From the IMG/VR virus record IMGVR_UViG_3300043408_000073, positions 1-37,340 of that record: a stretch of 37,340 bases of DNA, one strand, 5' to 3'. Shown here piece by piece: positions 28,491 to 37,340 of this stretch. The notes beneath the pieces are model-generated. The model searched no databases. It had not been told where the DNA came from and worked only from the letters and a program-made list of their open reading frames with translations. This stretch comes from a virus. Position numbers and translations under genes: made by a program. How positions within the stretch are numbered: position 1 is the stretch's first letter; the number at the start of each line of letters is the position of its first letter.

Positions 28491-29249
28491 ATGGAAAACA
28501 CTGAAGTACAAGAAGTACAGATTGAGTCAGCAATGCAAGAGACTGCTACTCCTATCGTGGAAAGTAAGGCTTCTAAGGAAGCAACTGACTTTGGCTTTTC
28601 AGCCGAAGACTTATCTCGTGCTCGTGCACAAGAAAAAGAAAAGTTGTATCCGCAAATGGAAAAACTCAAAGAAGAACTTGCTGCCCTGAAGAAGGAGCGC
28701 GATGAGAAAGCCGAGCAGGAAGAACTTGCTCGTCAAAGGCAGGCTGAACTTGAGGAAAAGAAACTTGAAGAAGACATGGATGTTCGTCAACTTCTAGAAA
28801 AAAAGGAAAAGGAATTTCAGTCTCAGTTAGAGGCAGAGCGTATCGAAAGAGAACGTGCTTTTGCTCTACTTGAACAAGAAAAACATTTTCAAGAAATAAT
28901 GCAGTACCGTCAACAAAGAATTGAGCAGGAACGTGAAAACGTTATTCCAGAACTCATTGATTTGATTGAAGGTAACAACCGTGATGAAATCGAGCAGAGC
29001 ATCGCGTCATTGAAAGAAAAATCTGCTCGTATTCTCGACTCTGCACAGCAGGCTTTACAGTCTACTCGCAGGGAAATGGCAGGGACACGCATTACGTCTC
29101 CTGCATCAGGACCTCTCGATAATGATTCGGAACAACGTTCGTATTCTCCCGAAAGTATTCGGGAAATGTCATTGGCGGATTACGCGAAGCAACGAGCCAA
29201 ACTACTTGGCGAAGCAGCAGGTAATCGTGGTAAGGGACTGTTCGGGTAA
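28491..29249 (+). CDS. Scaffolding protein (252 aa)
   Basis: A central Glu/Lys/Arg-rich coiled coil (about residues 45-190) lies between a short acidic N-terminus and a Ser/Pro-rich linker. The C-terminal block is a basic helix ('MSLADYAKQRAKLLGEAA'), typical of scaffolds that bind the capsid protein through a C-terminal helix-turn-helix. It sits directly upstream of the major capsid gene. There is no protease motif. Confidence 0.82.
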   Translation: MENTEVQEVQIESAMQETATPIVESKASKEATDFGFSAEDLSRARAQEKEKLYPQMEKLKEELAALKKERDEKAEQEELARQRQAELEEKKLEEDMDVRQLLEKKEKEFQSQLEAERIERERAFALLEQEKHFQEIMQYRQQRIEQERENVIPELIDLIEGNNRDEIEQSIASLKEKSARILDSAQQALQSTRREMAGTRITSPASGPLDNDSEQRSYSPESIREMSLADYAKQRAKLLGEAAGNRGKGLFG

Positions 29250-29298
29250 GCCCAAACAAACTAAATTATCCATCTAACAGGAAAGGACTGATACCAAA

Positions 29299-30423
29299 AT
29301 GGCATCAGCGATTACAGGCACTAGTGAACTAGCAGGTGCTCCTACCGCATATAGCGGTTCGAACTCCAGCCTTTCAACAGCAATTCAGACCATCTGGTCT
29401 AAAGAAATTCTATTCCAAGCAATGCCAATTCTGCGTTTCGAGCAGTTTGCAGTTAAGAAGACTGAACTAGGTGTAGCACCTGGTCTTCGTGTGAACTTCC
29501 TTCGTTACAAGAACTTTGCTGTAGACCCAGCACCACTTACAGAAGGTGTACGTCTAACAACAAACGCTCTTACAGCAGAACAAATTGCAATCACAGTTGC
29601 AGAACACGGCTACGCAGTAGCAGTTTCTGAACTACTACTTAACGCATCATTCGATGACGTTATGGCATCATCTTCACGCCTTCTAGGTCGCCACATGGCA
29701 CAGTACCTAGATGTACAGGCACGTAACACACTAGGTGCTGCTACTTCTGCAGTATTCGGTTACGACCGTACAGGCGTATCAGCAGGGTCACAGTCATTCT
29801 ACGATGAAGGCTCAAAGGCAACATCTATCGCAACAATTACAGCAAACCACAAGTTGACTACTGGTGCTGTAAAGGATGCTGCACTTACCCTTGCTTCAAA
29901 GAACATTCCTCGCCTCGGTGAGACATACGTAATGTTCATCAATCCAAAGCAGTCACGTGATATTCGTTCGAACCCAGAGTTCATCGAAGTTACCAAGTAC
30001 GCTGCCCCAGGAAACTTCATGCTCGGTGAAATCGGTCGTCTATACGACGTAGTATTCATCGAAACAACTCAGGTTAAGTCATACGCATCAGGAGCAGTTA
30101 TTAACGAGACTGCAAATGTTGGTGCACCTGCTGACCAGACTGAAGTTCCAGTAAAGGCAAACACCAACCCAGGTTCAGGTGGAAACCCAACAGGTTCAAC
30201 TTCACCAAACCCTGCTGGTGGTTCTGGCGGAACTGCAGCAACAACTGTCTACGAATCAATCATGATTGGTGACAACGCATTTGGTCACGCAATTTCCCTT
30301 CCAGTTGAACTTCGCGATGGTGGCGTTCTTGACTTCGGTCGTGAGCACGCCCTTGCTTGGTATGCAATTTGGGGTCTTGGCGTTATCACAGACCAAGCAA
30401 TTTGCAAGGTCTTCACTGCTTAA
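29299..30423 (+). CDS. Major capsid protein, N4-gp56-like HK97 fold (374 aa)
   Basis: The N-terminal half matches the N4 gp56 family: 'TIWSKEILFQAMPILRFEQF', 'LRVNFLRYKNF', 'LTEGVRLT', then 'LLLNASFDDVMASSSRLLGR'. The C-terminal half ends 'LRDGGVLDFGREHALAWYAI', also typical of the family. A Gly/Ser/Pro/Thr-rich stretch of about 35 residues (roughly 280-315) looks like an inserted surface loop. AAGGA precedes the ATG. The codon set is enriched in optimal-looking codons compared with neighbours, as expected of the most abundant virion protein. Confidence 0.92.
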   Translation: MASAITGTSELAGAPTAYSGSNSSLSTAIQTIWSKEILFQAMPILRFEQFAVKKTELGVAPGLRVNFLRYKNFAVDPAPLTEGVRLTTNALTAEQIAITVAEHGYAVAVSELLLNASFDDVMASSSRLLGRHMAQYLDVQARNTLGAATSAVFGYDRTGVSAGSQSFYDEGSKATSIATITANHKLTTGAVKDAALTLASKNIPRLGETYVMFINPKQSRDIRSNPEFIEVTKYAAPGNFMLGEIGRLYDVVFIETTQVKSYASGAVINETANVGAPADQTEVPVKANTNPGSGGNPTGSTSPNPAGGSGGTAATTVYESIMIGDNAFGHAISLPVELRDGGVLDFGREHALAWYAIWGLGVITDQAICKVFTA

Positions 30424-30439
30424 TTAAATAAGCATTGGT

Positions 30440-30476
30440 CGGAAGAGTCCCATACTCCTTCTTTGGGACTCTTCCG
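30440..30476 (+). terminator. Stem-loop after the capsid gene
   Basis: A perfect 13-bp stem (CGGAAGAGTCCCA / TGGGACTCTTCCG) with an 11-nt loop, without a U-tract. It probably stabilises the capsid mRNA or partly terminates it. Confidence 0.6.
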
Positions 30477-30516
30477 CCACAAAAATTAACACAACCAATT
30501 TAGGAGAATAAACATC

Positions 30517-30888
30517 GTGGCAAACAAAGCAACTAGTCCTTTGGACGCAACAGGGCGTGCACAGGAAAAAGCAACAAGAGATAATGCAGAAGCACTTCGT
30601 AAGCGTAAGGAAGAAATTTCTGTCGCAAACAAGATTGAGGCTGAACTTCTGGAGACTGCGGTCTTTGACCCAAAGAGTCCAGAAAAACCAATTGTTCTAG
30701 ACGAAATCGTAGAAGTTGGCGTAACACTTGCAAATGACAAAGTTGTTATCCGTACCATCACAGACATCGAAGAGATGACTTGGGGTGTAGGAAACACTTA
30801 CAACTTTAAAGCAGGCGTTAAATACTCAGTTCCTTCAGAACTGGCTAACTATCTTGAAGGTCTAGGTTATATTTGGCGACCAAACTAA
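30517..30888 (+). CDS. Hypothetical head protein (123 aa), GTG start
   Basis: GTG start after TAGGAGAATAAACATC. The N-terminal part is a charged helix ('AQEKATRDNAEALRKRKEEI'). The C-terminal half is beta-rich ('KVVIRTITDIEEMTWGVGN', 'YNFKAGVKYSVPSELA'). It directly follows the capsid gene and precedes a terminator. Similar proteins follow the capsid gene in aquatic phages. A head-completion or decoration function is a guess. Confidence 0.68.
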   Translation: MANKATSPLDATGRAQEKATRDNAEALRKRKEEISVANKIEAELLETAVFDPKSPEKPIVLDEIVEVGVTLANDKVVIRTITDIEEMTWGVGNTYNFKAGVKYSVPSELANYLEGLGYIWRPN

Positions 30889-30915
30889 ACACTGTTTAGT
30901 CGTCGTCAATACTCT

Positions 30916-30962
30916 GGTTACTCCTCTAGTTTCTGCCCTCCTCCTAGAGGAGTAACCTTTTT
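30916..30962 (+). terminator. Intrinsic terminator at the end of the head module
   Basis: A 14-bp perfect stem (GGTTACTCCTCTAG / CTAGAGGAGTAACC, arms 30916-30929 and 30944-30957) followed by TTTTT. Confidence 0.88.
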
Positions 30963-31024
30963 AATGCTGATTAAATTTGCTTAATAAGGAATCATTAGCA
31001 TCTAAAGTTAAGCACGGAGGATAC

Positions 31025-32080
31025 GTGGCAACAACGTCTAACTTAGCCGACATGGTTAGGTCCGAAATAGGAGATTCCTCTAAATCTTTTGTTATGCAGT
31101 TTATTGCAGATGGAACAACAAACAGATTTGGTCTTCATTACTCTCCTGTAGATGCAGCGAGCCTTTACGTAAGATTTGATGACTTTAATGTCTCTAATGA
31201 CGTATCTGTAGAAGAAGCAACGGGCGTTCTCGTTACTGATGTAATACCACCAGACGGAACTGAAATTACAGTTGCAGGAAACTACTTCAGATACTTTACT
31301 CCAGCAGAAATAAATCGTTTTGTAGAAAATGCTCTTTTACAGCATTCAAATAATAGAACAGACTCTTTGGGAAGAGTACAAACAATCGAAACTCTCCCAG
31401 CAGTAGAGGTATACCCTGTTGCTCTTTTAGCAAGCACACTAGCACTTTATACTCTAGCAACAGATGCTTCTTTTGATATTAACGTATTTGCTCCAGACGG
31501 TGTGACCATTCCACGTTCTGAGCGTTACCGTCAGTTAATGGACATGATTCAAGCAAGAAAAGACCAGTACCGTGAATTGTGCATTTTATTAGGCATCGGT
31601 CTTTACAGAATTGAAGTATTTACATTCCGCAGAATTTCTAAAACAACAAATCATTACGTTCCAGTATATCGACCACAGGAGGTGGATGATTATTCCTACC
31701 CAGAAAGAATCGAACTTGCACGACCTACCTACGGCGACCAGCCCTCAGAGCGACCTTATGACTCTGTGGAACTTACTGCCTATCAAGATGTGGCGTTTAC
31801 GTACTCTATTCCGTACGTCGGAAACCTCACAGAAAAAGGCGTAGTAGCAAATATTCGTTGGAAAGCAGGGGTTTTACAAAGTCACATGCCGTTTACTGTG
31901 ACAGTAACTACCTCTCCAACCGATAATACAAGCCATACAATTACTATCAGTTTGACCAAAGAACAGACCAGGAGACTTGCACAGCGTATGTACTGGGACA
32001 TCGAATTTGTTTATAACGATGGACAAAGAACCACGTATAAGGCTGGCAAACTATTTACAGTGCGTGAGGTGACAACGTAA
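31025..32080 (+). CDS. Neck/tail-associated protein (351 aa), GTG start
   Basis: I choose GTG 31025, which follows GGAGG by 4 nt and gives [16 protein letters not shown]. The TTG at 30977 would add 16 residues. The N-terminal ~100 residues are beta-rich, the middle (about 105-215) is helical ('[20 protein letters not shown]', '[19 protein letters not shown]'), and the C-terminal ~110 residues are another beta sandwich ('[13 protein letters not shown]', '[14 protein letters not shown]'). The arrangement suits a head-tail connector or tail-associated protein. It is coupled by TAATG to the collagen-like fibre. Confidence 0.7.
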   Translation: MATTSNLADMVRSEIGDSSKSFVMQFIADGTTNRFGLHYSPVDAASLYVRFDDFNVSNDVSVEEATGVLVTDVIPPDGTEITVAGNYFRYFTPAEINRFVENALLQHSNNRTDSLGRVQTIETLPAVEVYPVALLASTLALYTLATDASFDINVFAPDGVTIPRSERYRQLMDMIQARKDQYRELCILLGIGLYRIEVFTFRRISKTTNHYVPVYRPQEVDDYSYPERIELARPTYGDQPSERPYDSVELTAYQDVAFTYSIPYVGNLTEKGVVANIRWKAGVLQSHMPFTVTVTTSPTDNTSHTITISLTKEQTRRLAQRMYWDIEFVYNDGQRTTYKAGKLFTVREVTT

Positions 32081-34224
32081 TGCCTATTGACCCAAATAGC
32101 CCTCTCTATCCAGAGATTGACCCTGCACTTTTACCTGGAGTTCCTACAACTAGAGGACCTCGTGGTTATCAAGGACCAACAGGTCCTACTGGTCCACAAG
32201 GACCAGCAGGTTCTGCTTCTGCAACTGGTGCAACAGGACCAACTGGTTTAACTGGTTCGACTGGTGCAACAGGACCAACAGGTCCTACTGGTGCAGTTGG
32301 ACCACAAGGTTTAACTGGATTTACTGGACCACAAGGACCAACAGGTCCTACTGGTGCTGACTCTCTTGTAACAGGTCCTACTGGTGCAGCAGGAGCAACT
32401 GGTGCTACTGGTGCTACTGGAGCAACGGGTGCTACTGGTTTGCAAGGAGCAACTGGACCTAGTGGTCCGCAAGGTATTCAAGGACCGCAAGGTATTCAAG
32501 GTCCTACTGGACCTACTGGTGCATCTGGTGTTGCTGGTAACATTGGTCCAACTGGTCCAACTGGTGCACAAGGTATTCAAGGTCCTACAGGTGCTACTGG
32601 TGCAACAGGTGCTGCATCTACTGTTACTGGTCCAACAGGACCTACTGGTGCACAAGGTGCAGTTGGTGCAACTGGTCCTACTGGTGCACAAGGTGTAACT
32701 GGTCCTACAGGTGCTGCATCTACAGTAACTGGTCCTACTGGTGCACAAGGTGTAACTGGTCCTACTGGTCCAACTGGTCCACAAGGAACTGCCGTAACAA
32801 TTAAGGGTGAGTATGCAGACCAAGCAACATTAGTTGCTGCTCGTCCTACAGGAAATTTTGGCGACGCATATTTAGTTGCAAATGGTGATTTGTATGTTTG
32901 GACTCCAAACTCAACCCCGCCAAACTTTGGTACATGGACCAACGTTGGAAATATTCAAGGACCAACTGGTCCATACGGTGCTACAGGAGCAACTGGTCCA
33001 ACTGGTGCTGCATCTAACGTAACAGGTCCAACTGGTTCAACTGGACCTACTGGTGCTACAGGACCTACTGGAGCAGCCTCTAACGTAACAGGTCCAACTG
33101 GTGCGATTGGTGCGACAGGACCTACAGGAGCAACAGGACCTACTGGTGCAGCCTCACAAGTAACAGGTCCGACAGGACCTACAGGAGCAACAGGACCTAC
33201 TGGTGCAGCCTCACAAGTAACAGGTCCTACTGGTGCTACTGGTGCAACTGGTCCTACAGGAGCCACAGGTCAAGATGGTACATCTATTAACCTTAAGGGA
33301 ACTGTTGCAGCAGTTGAAAACCTTCCTTCTACAGGAAATACAAATGGTGATGCTTACCTTGTAACTGCAACAGGAAATATTTGGATTTGGTCAGGAAGTG
33401 CTTGGACAGATGGTGGTCCATTCCGTGGACCAACTGGTCCAACAGGAGCGACAGGTCCTACAGGAGCAACAGGTGCTGCAAGCACTGTAACTGGTCCAAC
33501 TGGAGCAACAGGCCCTACAGGAGCAACAGGACCTACTGGTGCACAAGGTCCTACTGGTGCACGTAACGGAACAACTTTTAAGATTTCAAATAATGGTGCG
33601 GGAACACAATTCTTAGTTGAAGGTATCCCAGGAGATACCCCAACACTGGATGTTGTTCGTGGAGAAACTTACTACTTTGATTTAAGTTCTGTGCCTATTA
33701 CAGACTCTTTTACAATTCGATTTAACCTAACTGATACTGCAAACCCAATTCCTGGAATGGTTGGAAACAACATTTCTACAGGAGCATACGCTGGCAGTAC
33801 TCCAAATATAATTACTTACACAGTTCCTCTTGATGCTCCAGCAAATTTAATTTATCGAAGCGTTCAAGATGCAACTCAAGTTGGTGTAATTGCAATCTAC
33901 GATAAGCGAGGACCAACTGGACCTACAGGTCCACAGGGTGTAACTGGACCTACTGGTGCAGCATCAACAGTTCCTGGCCCTACTGGTCCAACTGGACCTA
34001 CAGGTCCAACAGGTCCTGTTGGTCAGTTTACTGCTTCAGCATCAGCACCTGCAGTTGAGAATTCAGAGCCAGGTGATGCTTGGTTTAACACTCAAACTGC
34101 AAAAACTTACGTATTCTTTAACAATGCTTGGACAGAGGTTGCTTCTGGAAATATTGGTCCAACAGGTCCACAAGGACAGGCTGGTTCTTTAGCACTCTCG
34201 ACAATGTGGTGGCTTGGAGCATGA
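32080..34224 (+). CDS. Collagen-like tail fibre (714 aa)
   Basis: Long Gly-X-Y tracts, mostly GPTGPTG and GATGPTG, are interrupted by globular inserts at about residues 238-293, 402-450, 495-610 and 648-691. The first two share the pattern 'IKGEY/LKGTV...GDAYLV..G...W....W'. The third is a beta-rich 'YYFDLSSV' domain. Collagen-like stretches usually trimerise phage fibres, with small domains inserted for host binding. The C-terminus ends 'STMWWLGA'. The start overlaps the upstream stop. Confidence 0.85.
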   Translation: MPIDPNSPLYPEIDPALLPGVPTTRGPRGYQGPTGPTGPQGPAGSASATGATGPTGLTGSTGATGPTGPTGAVGPQGLTGFTGPQGPTGPTGADSLVTGPTGAAGATGATGATGATGATGLQGATGPSGPQGIQGPQGIQGPTGPTGASGVAGNIGPTGPTGAQGIQGPTGATGATGAASTVTGPTGPTGAQGAVGATGPTGAQGVTGPTGAASTVTGPTGAQGVTGPTGPTGPQGTAVTIKGEYADQATLVAARPTGNFGDAYLVANGDLYVWTPNSTPPNFGTWTNVGNIQGPTGPYGATGATGPTGAASNVTGPTGSTGPTGATGPTGAASNVTGPTGAIGATGPTGATGPTGAASQVTGPTGPTGATGPTGAASQVTGPTGATGATGPTGATGQDGTSINLKGTVAAVENLPSTGNTNGDAYLVTATGNIWIWSGSAWTDGGPFRGPTGPTGATGPTGATGAASTVTGPTGATGPTGATGPTGAQGPTGARNGTTFKISNNGAGTQFLVEGIPGDTPTLDVVRGETYYFDLSSVPITDSFTIRFNLTDTANPIPGMVGNNISTGAYAGSTPNIITYTVPLDAPANLIYRSVQDATQVGVIAIYDKRGPTGPTGPQGVTGPTGAASTVPGPTGPTGPTGPTGPVGQFTASASAPAVENSEPGDAWFNTQTAKTYVFFNNAWTEVASGNIGPTGPQGQAGSLALSTMWWLGA

Positions 34225-34298
34225 TGTTTATACAGTTAAATTCAAATTTACTTAGTAAAGTATGCACGATGATTAAAGAGAAGGATGGTCGTAACTAA
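34221..34298 (+). CDS. Tiny coupled open frame (25 aa)
   Basis: ATG ATG at 34221/34224 overlaps the stop of the fibre gene (ATGA), and its TAA overlaps the ATG of the next gene (TAATG). The product starts [19 protein letters not shown]. It may be a functional micro-peptide or only a translational relay to the next fibre gene. Confidence 0.4.
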   Translation: MMFIQLNSNLLSKVCTMIKEKDGRN

Positions 34299-37000
34299 TG
34301 CCTGGTTTTCTTGGTGGTAGTAGTGGTGGAAGTACTAGTTCTTCTGGCGTAGGCGGAGAAATTACTTTCCCATCGGCGTTTATTGACCCAGTAACTAAAC
34401 TCCGTATTTCACAGCCTGAAACACTGATTGATACTGACTTTGAATACGGTTTGCAGCCTACTAAGTGGGAAACTGTTGAACTTATTAATAACACACCATC
34501 GTTCTTTTCAAAGAGCGGTGACACAACAATTCCAAATATTTCATCAATCTTGTCTACTGAGCAATCTCGAGAAATTAAAGTTATTACTTCTCTTGCTCAC
34601 GGACTTGCTGTTGGTATTCCAATTAACGTTGCTGGAACTAAGTCTCTTACAGCAAACGGTTCTTTCATTATCAACTCAGTTCCAACTCCAACTTCTTTTA
34701 CATACCTATGTAAGCAAAATCAGGCACAAACTGCTTCTATTGAAGACTTGTATACATCTGTTATTACAGGTGAGTTTTTCCAAGGTTCACAAATTAGAAT
34801 TTCTGACTCTGAAGGTATTAAGACAGATGCGGGAACTATTTCAACACTTACAGTTAAAACAGATAGCCCACACGGTTTTGGTTTAAATACCCCATTTTAT
34901 TTCCTAAACCTAAACTCTTCTATCTCTCAAGAGTTTGACTCTTCAAATACAACTGGTAAGTCCTTTGATGCTTCTAACTCATCTACTGCACAAACATTTG
35001 ATGGTTCAAATACCCTCAATTATCTACCTGTTGATTTTGATAATAAAGCAAGTACAGGAAATATTACAAGTAGCATTCTTTCTGTTGACACATCTGCAGA
35101 CACAATCACAGTGTCACACCAAACTGGTGAAACATTTGTAAACGCTGTTGTTGGAACCCCTCTTTACTACAACGTAGTTGCTGGTTCAGGATTCTTCTTT
35201 AACAACCCTCGTGGAATTGTTTTCGTAAAGTCAACAGGAACTTTGAGTGCTTCTACCGCTACATTCTCTGTAAGCGAAGTTCCAAACGGAACTACTATCG
35301 ACATCGTAGGTTCAATGACAGGAACCTTCCAACTAGCAAACCTTGCAAAAACATTTGCTGGAAATAATCAAGGATTAGAAGCACCTGTAACAGTCCAACT
35401 TGGAACAGCAAAAACATTTGATGGTGCAAATACTGCTGGTGGTTCTGGAACGATTTCATCCTTTAGCGGTTCTTTGGTAAGTATGTTGTCTGATTCAGGA
35501 ATCTCAGACCTTGATTGGTACAACGGCACTATGGTGCAGTACACCACAACAGGAAATGCTGCTACAGGTTTGACAGCAAATGCAACTTACTTTATTGACA
35601 CATTCTTCTTTAACAATACTCCTGGACAATACTTCTTTACGCTAAAGAACCTTCCAGGAGCAGCAGGAAGCCCAATTACCTCTATGTCAGGAGGAACTGG
35701 AACTCAAAAATTTAGGCAAATTGGAGTTTCCGCAGACCTTGATATTGTTCACGTAAGAAACAACGGCTTTACTGATAAGCAGATGGTTAAGTACACTTAC
35801 CCAGCAAACGGACGTTTTACTACCCCTGGTTCTGAAGCAAAAGACTTCTACTTTGTTACTAATAAGTATGATGACCACAACTTCAAGTTAAACCATTTAC
35901 TGGCTTCTATTTTGCCTCTTACTGCAGCAATTAATGGTGAAGCGGTAACTAATAACATTGTCGCTGGTTCTCAACAGACATTAACTGCTCAAGGCTTTAC
36001 AGGAGCGGTTTCATACTCTATTTCTCCAGCGTTGCCTTCAGGTTTATCAATGAGCACATCTACAGGTTTAATTAGCGGAACACCTACAGGTGCTTATGCT
36101 GCTGCTCATACAATTACTGGAACTGATGCTTCTGGAGGTCAAGCATTCCAGACAGTTAACATTAACTTTACTGCTCCACCTCCACAAGGACAGTCAGCCT
36201 TTACATCACCTGGAACATACACATTTACAGTCCCTGCTCGTGTATCAACAATTTCAGCAATGGCTGTTGGTGGTGGCGGTGGCGGTTCTTATATTTGGTC
36301 ATACGGTGCTGGTGGCGGTGGAGGAACCGCTTGGATTGCAGGTCTTCCTGTAACTCCAGGAGAAACCTTTACTGTTGAAGTTGGCGGTGGCGGAAGCACT
36401 TGGTCTTACGAAGGTTCTCGCCCAGGAAACAACTCAGTATTACGCCGTAACTCAAGCGGAGTTAACCACATCATTGGTTATGGTTCAGGACAAGGTGGAC
36501 CTAACTCTGCTGGTGGTGCTTCTGGTGGATACACATTCACTGGTGGTTCATCTGGTGGTGGCGGTCGTGGTGGATACACTAACTGGAACTGGCCTTATGC
36601 TGGTGGCGGTGCTGGTGGTTACCAAGGTCATGGTGGCGATTACAACGGTGGTCAAGGCTATGGTGGCGGTGGCGGTGCTGGTGCTATGCACTCCTCATAT
36701 TGGGGAACACCTGCTGGTGGCGGTGTAGGTATTAACGGTCAGTTTAATGACGGTCAGGCTTCTTACTATGGTCATGGTGGTTTCGGTGGCTCTGGTGGAA
36801 CACAAGGTGGTTTCGGTGAGCCTTACCACTACTACGGTCGTGGAGATATTAACGGCGGTATTTATGGTGGCGGTGCTGGCGGTTCTGGCTCTGCTTACTA
36901 CGGTGGCGGAAACGGTGGCGGAGGAGCGGTTCGAATTATCTGGGGTCCAAACCGTGCTTATCCAAATACAAACACTACAGACCAGACAACAACCACTTAA
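34298..37000 (+). CDS. Tail fibre/receptor-binding protein with Ig-like and Gly-rich domains (900 aa)
   Basis: The first ~530 residues are beta-rich with repeated 'FDASN/FDGSN/FDGAN' motifs (about 215-240 and 370), suggesting a shaft of related repeats. Residues about 535-627 form a He_PIG-type Ig-like domain ('LPSGLSMSTSTGLISGTPT'). From about 630 a Gly-rich tail domain begins with 'FTSPGTYTFTVPA', followed by a long GGGG-rich region (to about 890), as seen in phage tail tips. This suits a receptor-binding fibre at the tail tip. Confidence 0.8.
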   Translation: MPGFLGGSSGGSTSSSGVGGEITFPSAFIDPVTKLRISQPETLIDTDFEYGLQPTKWETVELINNTPSFFSKSGDTTIPNISSILSTEQSREIKVITSLAHGLAVGIPINVAGTKSLTANGSFIINSVPTPTSFTYLCKQNQAQTASIEDLYTSVITGEFFQGSQIRISDSEGIKTDAGTISTLTVKTDSPHGFGLNTPFYFLNLNSSISQEFDSSNTTGKSFDASNSSTAQTFDGSNTLNYLPVDFDNKASTGNITSSILSVDTSADTITVSHQTGETFVNAVVGTPLYYNVVAGSGFFFNNPRGIVFVKSTGTLSASTATFSVSEVPNGTTIDIVGSMTGTFQLANLAKTFAGNNQGLEAPVTVQLGTAKTFDGANTAGGSGTISSFSGSLVSMLSDSGISDLDWYNGTMVQYTTTGNAATGLTANATYFIDTFFFNNTPGQYFFTLKNLPGAAGSPITSMSGGTGTQKFRQIGVSADLDIVHVRNNGFTDKQMVKYTYPANGRFTTPGSEAKDFYFVTNKYDDHNFKLNHLLASILPLTAAINGEAVTNNIVAGSQQTLTAQGFTGAVSYSISPALPSGLSMSTSTGLISGTPTGAYAAAHTITGTDASGGQAFQTVNINFTAPPPQGQSAFTSPGTYTFTVPARVSTISAMAVGGGGGGSYIWSYGAGGGGGTAWIAGLPVTPGETFTVEVGGGGSTWSYEGSRPGNNSVLRRNSSGVNHIIGYGSGQGGPNSAGGASGGYTFTGGSSGGGGRGGYTNWNWPYAGGGAGGYQGHGGDYNGGQGYGGGGGAGAMHSSYWGTPAGGGVGINGQFNDGQASYYGHGGFGGSGGTQGGFGEPYHYYGRGDINGGIYGGGAGGSGSAYYGGGNGGGGAVRIIWGPNRAYPNTNTTDQTTTT

Positions 37001-37015
37001 GGGAGTGAGTAGATA

Positions 37016-37340
37016 ATGCCAATTAATATTACTGCGTCGGGTTTAACAGGAACACACTCCTTCACACCCACAAATATAAATACTGCTGACTACTACCTCT
37101 ATTACCCAACAGACACAAGTGGTCAACCAACTATCCCTGCAGCGTTAAGAGATGGTTCTGCCTTTATTTATAATACTGGTCTAGGAACAATCAACGGACT
37201 TACAGATGGAAACCTTTACTACATTAAGCGTGTTGGAACTGCTCAAGTTTTCTTTAGTAATACAGCAGGTGGTACTGACGTAACATTAACAACCCCAAGT
37301 GCTGGTACTGCATTTTTTAACGCTCCTTACGTTTACCAAA
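37016..37340 (+). CDS. Probable tail protein, cut off by the right edge
   Basis: ATG 37016 after GGGAGTGAGTAGATA, open to the window end (108 codons). The visible sequence is beta-rich ('GLTGTHSFTPTNIN', 'LRDGSAFIYNTGLGT', 'NLYYIKRVGTAQVFF') and resembles the segment 'ATYFIDTFFF' of the preceding fibre. Its full length and role cannot be judged. Confidence 0.65.
   Translation, partial: MPINITASGLTGTHSFTPTNINTADYYLYYPTDTSGQPTIPAALRDGSAFIYNTGLGTINGLTDGNLYYIKRVGTAQVFFSNTAGGTDVTLTTPSAGTAFFNAPYVYQ

Noticed and set aside
29350-29370. T-loop-like GGTTCGAAC in the capsid gene
   Set aside because: Within a clearly coding region, with no cloverleaf around it.
32311-33266. Long minus-strand frames across the collagen-like gene
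   Set aside because: They are the reverse translation of GPT/GAT repeats and carry only low-complexity sequence.

Overview
The window is a contiguous piece of a tailed double-stranded DNA phage genome (Caudoviricetes). It holds a portal, large terminase, scaffold, HK97-fold major capsid protein, collagen-like tail fibre and CHAP endolysin, packed with ATGA/GTGA/TAATG gene overlaps. The base composition is AT-rich. I infer an actinobacterial host, probably one of the low-GC aquatic lineages, from three things: a small CDRC...FCGHH protein of a type common in Actinobacteria (16693-16875), a PASTA-domain protein, and a recurring arrangement in which a TAnnnT -10 box ends exactly 6 nt before a start codon (leaderless transcription, common in Actinobacteria). 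Many of the small proteins look like those of uncultured aquatic phages. No integrase or repressor was recognised.

Left arm (1-7142, minus strand): one long operon read leftward from about 7240. It starts with a 57-aa protein, then a CobS/MoxR-like AAA+ ATPase and a CobT-like VWA protein with an HELAH motif. About a dozen small, mostly acidic proteins follow, including a DUF6011-like zinc protein; the last gene runs off the left edge. An exact 15-mer (CCGCAACAAAAAATC on the coding strand) recurs upstream of three genes, and paired hairpins separate the CobT-like gene from the genes after it.

Central non-coding region (7143-8302): AT-rich, with operator-like palindromes, repeated TAAGTAATYACG blocks and GATA-rich tracts, suggesting an origin/control region. 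Inside it a GC-rich island (7496-7632) folds on paper into a closed multi-helix RNA-like structure.

Right arm (8303-37340, plus strand apart from one two-gene minus island at 13475-13956). At 8303-10271 are small accessory genes: an ADP-ribosyltransferase-like candidate, cysteine-rich mini-proteins and a His-rich protein. At 10252-13478 is a translationally coupled cassette of a flavin-dependent halogenase flanked by two paralogous DUF6065-like proteins. At 14010-17147 are an HslV/proteasome-beta-like hydrolase, a lipoprotein, a membrane protein (holin candidate), a CHAP endolysin and an HNH endonuclease. At 17295-20591 are a second lipoprotein, a large secreted PA14/proline-rich protein and small membrane proteins. 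At 20612-24095 are small virion or accessory proteins including DUF6321-like, PASTA and KTSC proteins. Packaging and head genes (terminase, portal, scaffold, capsid) occupy 24175-30888, and connector/fibre genes run from 31025 to the right edge.

The features most worth following up are the halogenase cassette and the dUTPase-like signature in its flanking paralogs, the structured RNA candidate, the leaderless promoter set, the proteasome-like hydrolase and the CobS/CobT pair.
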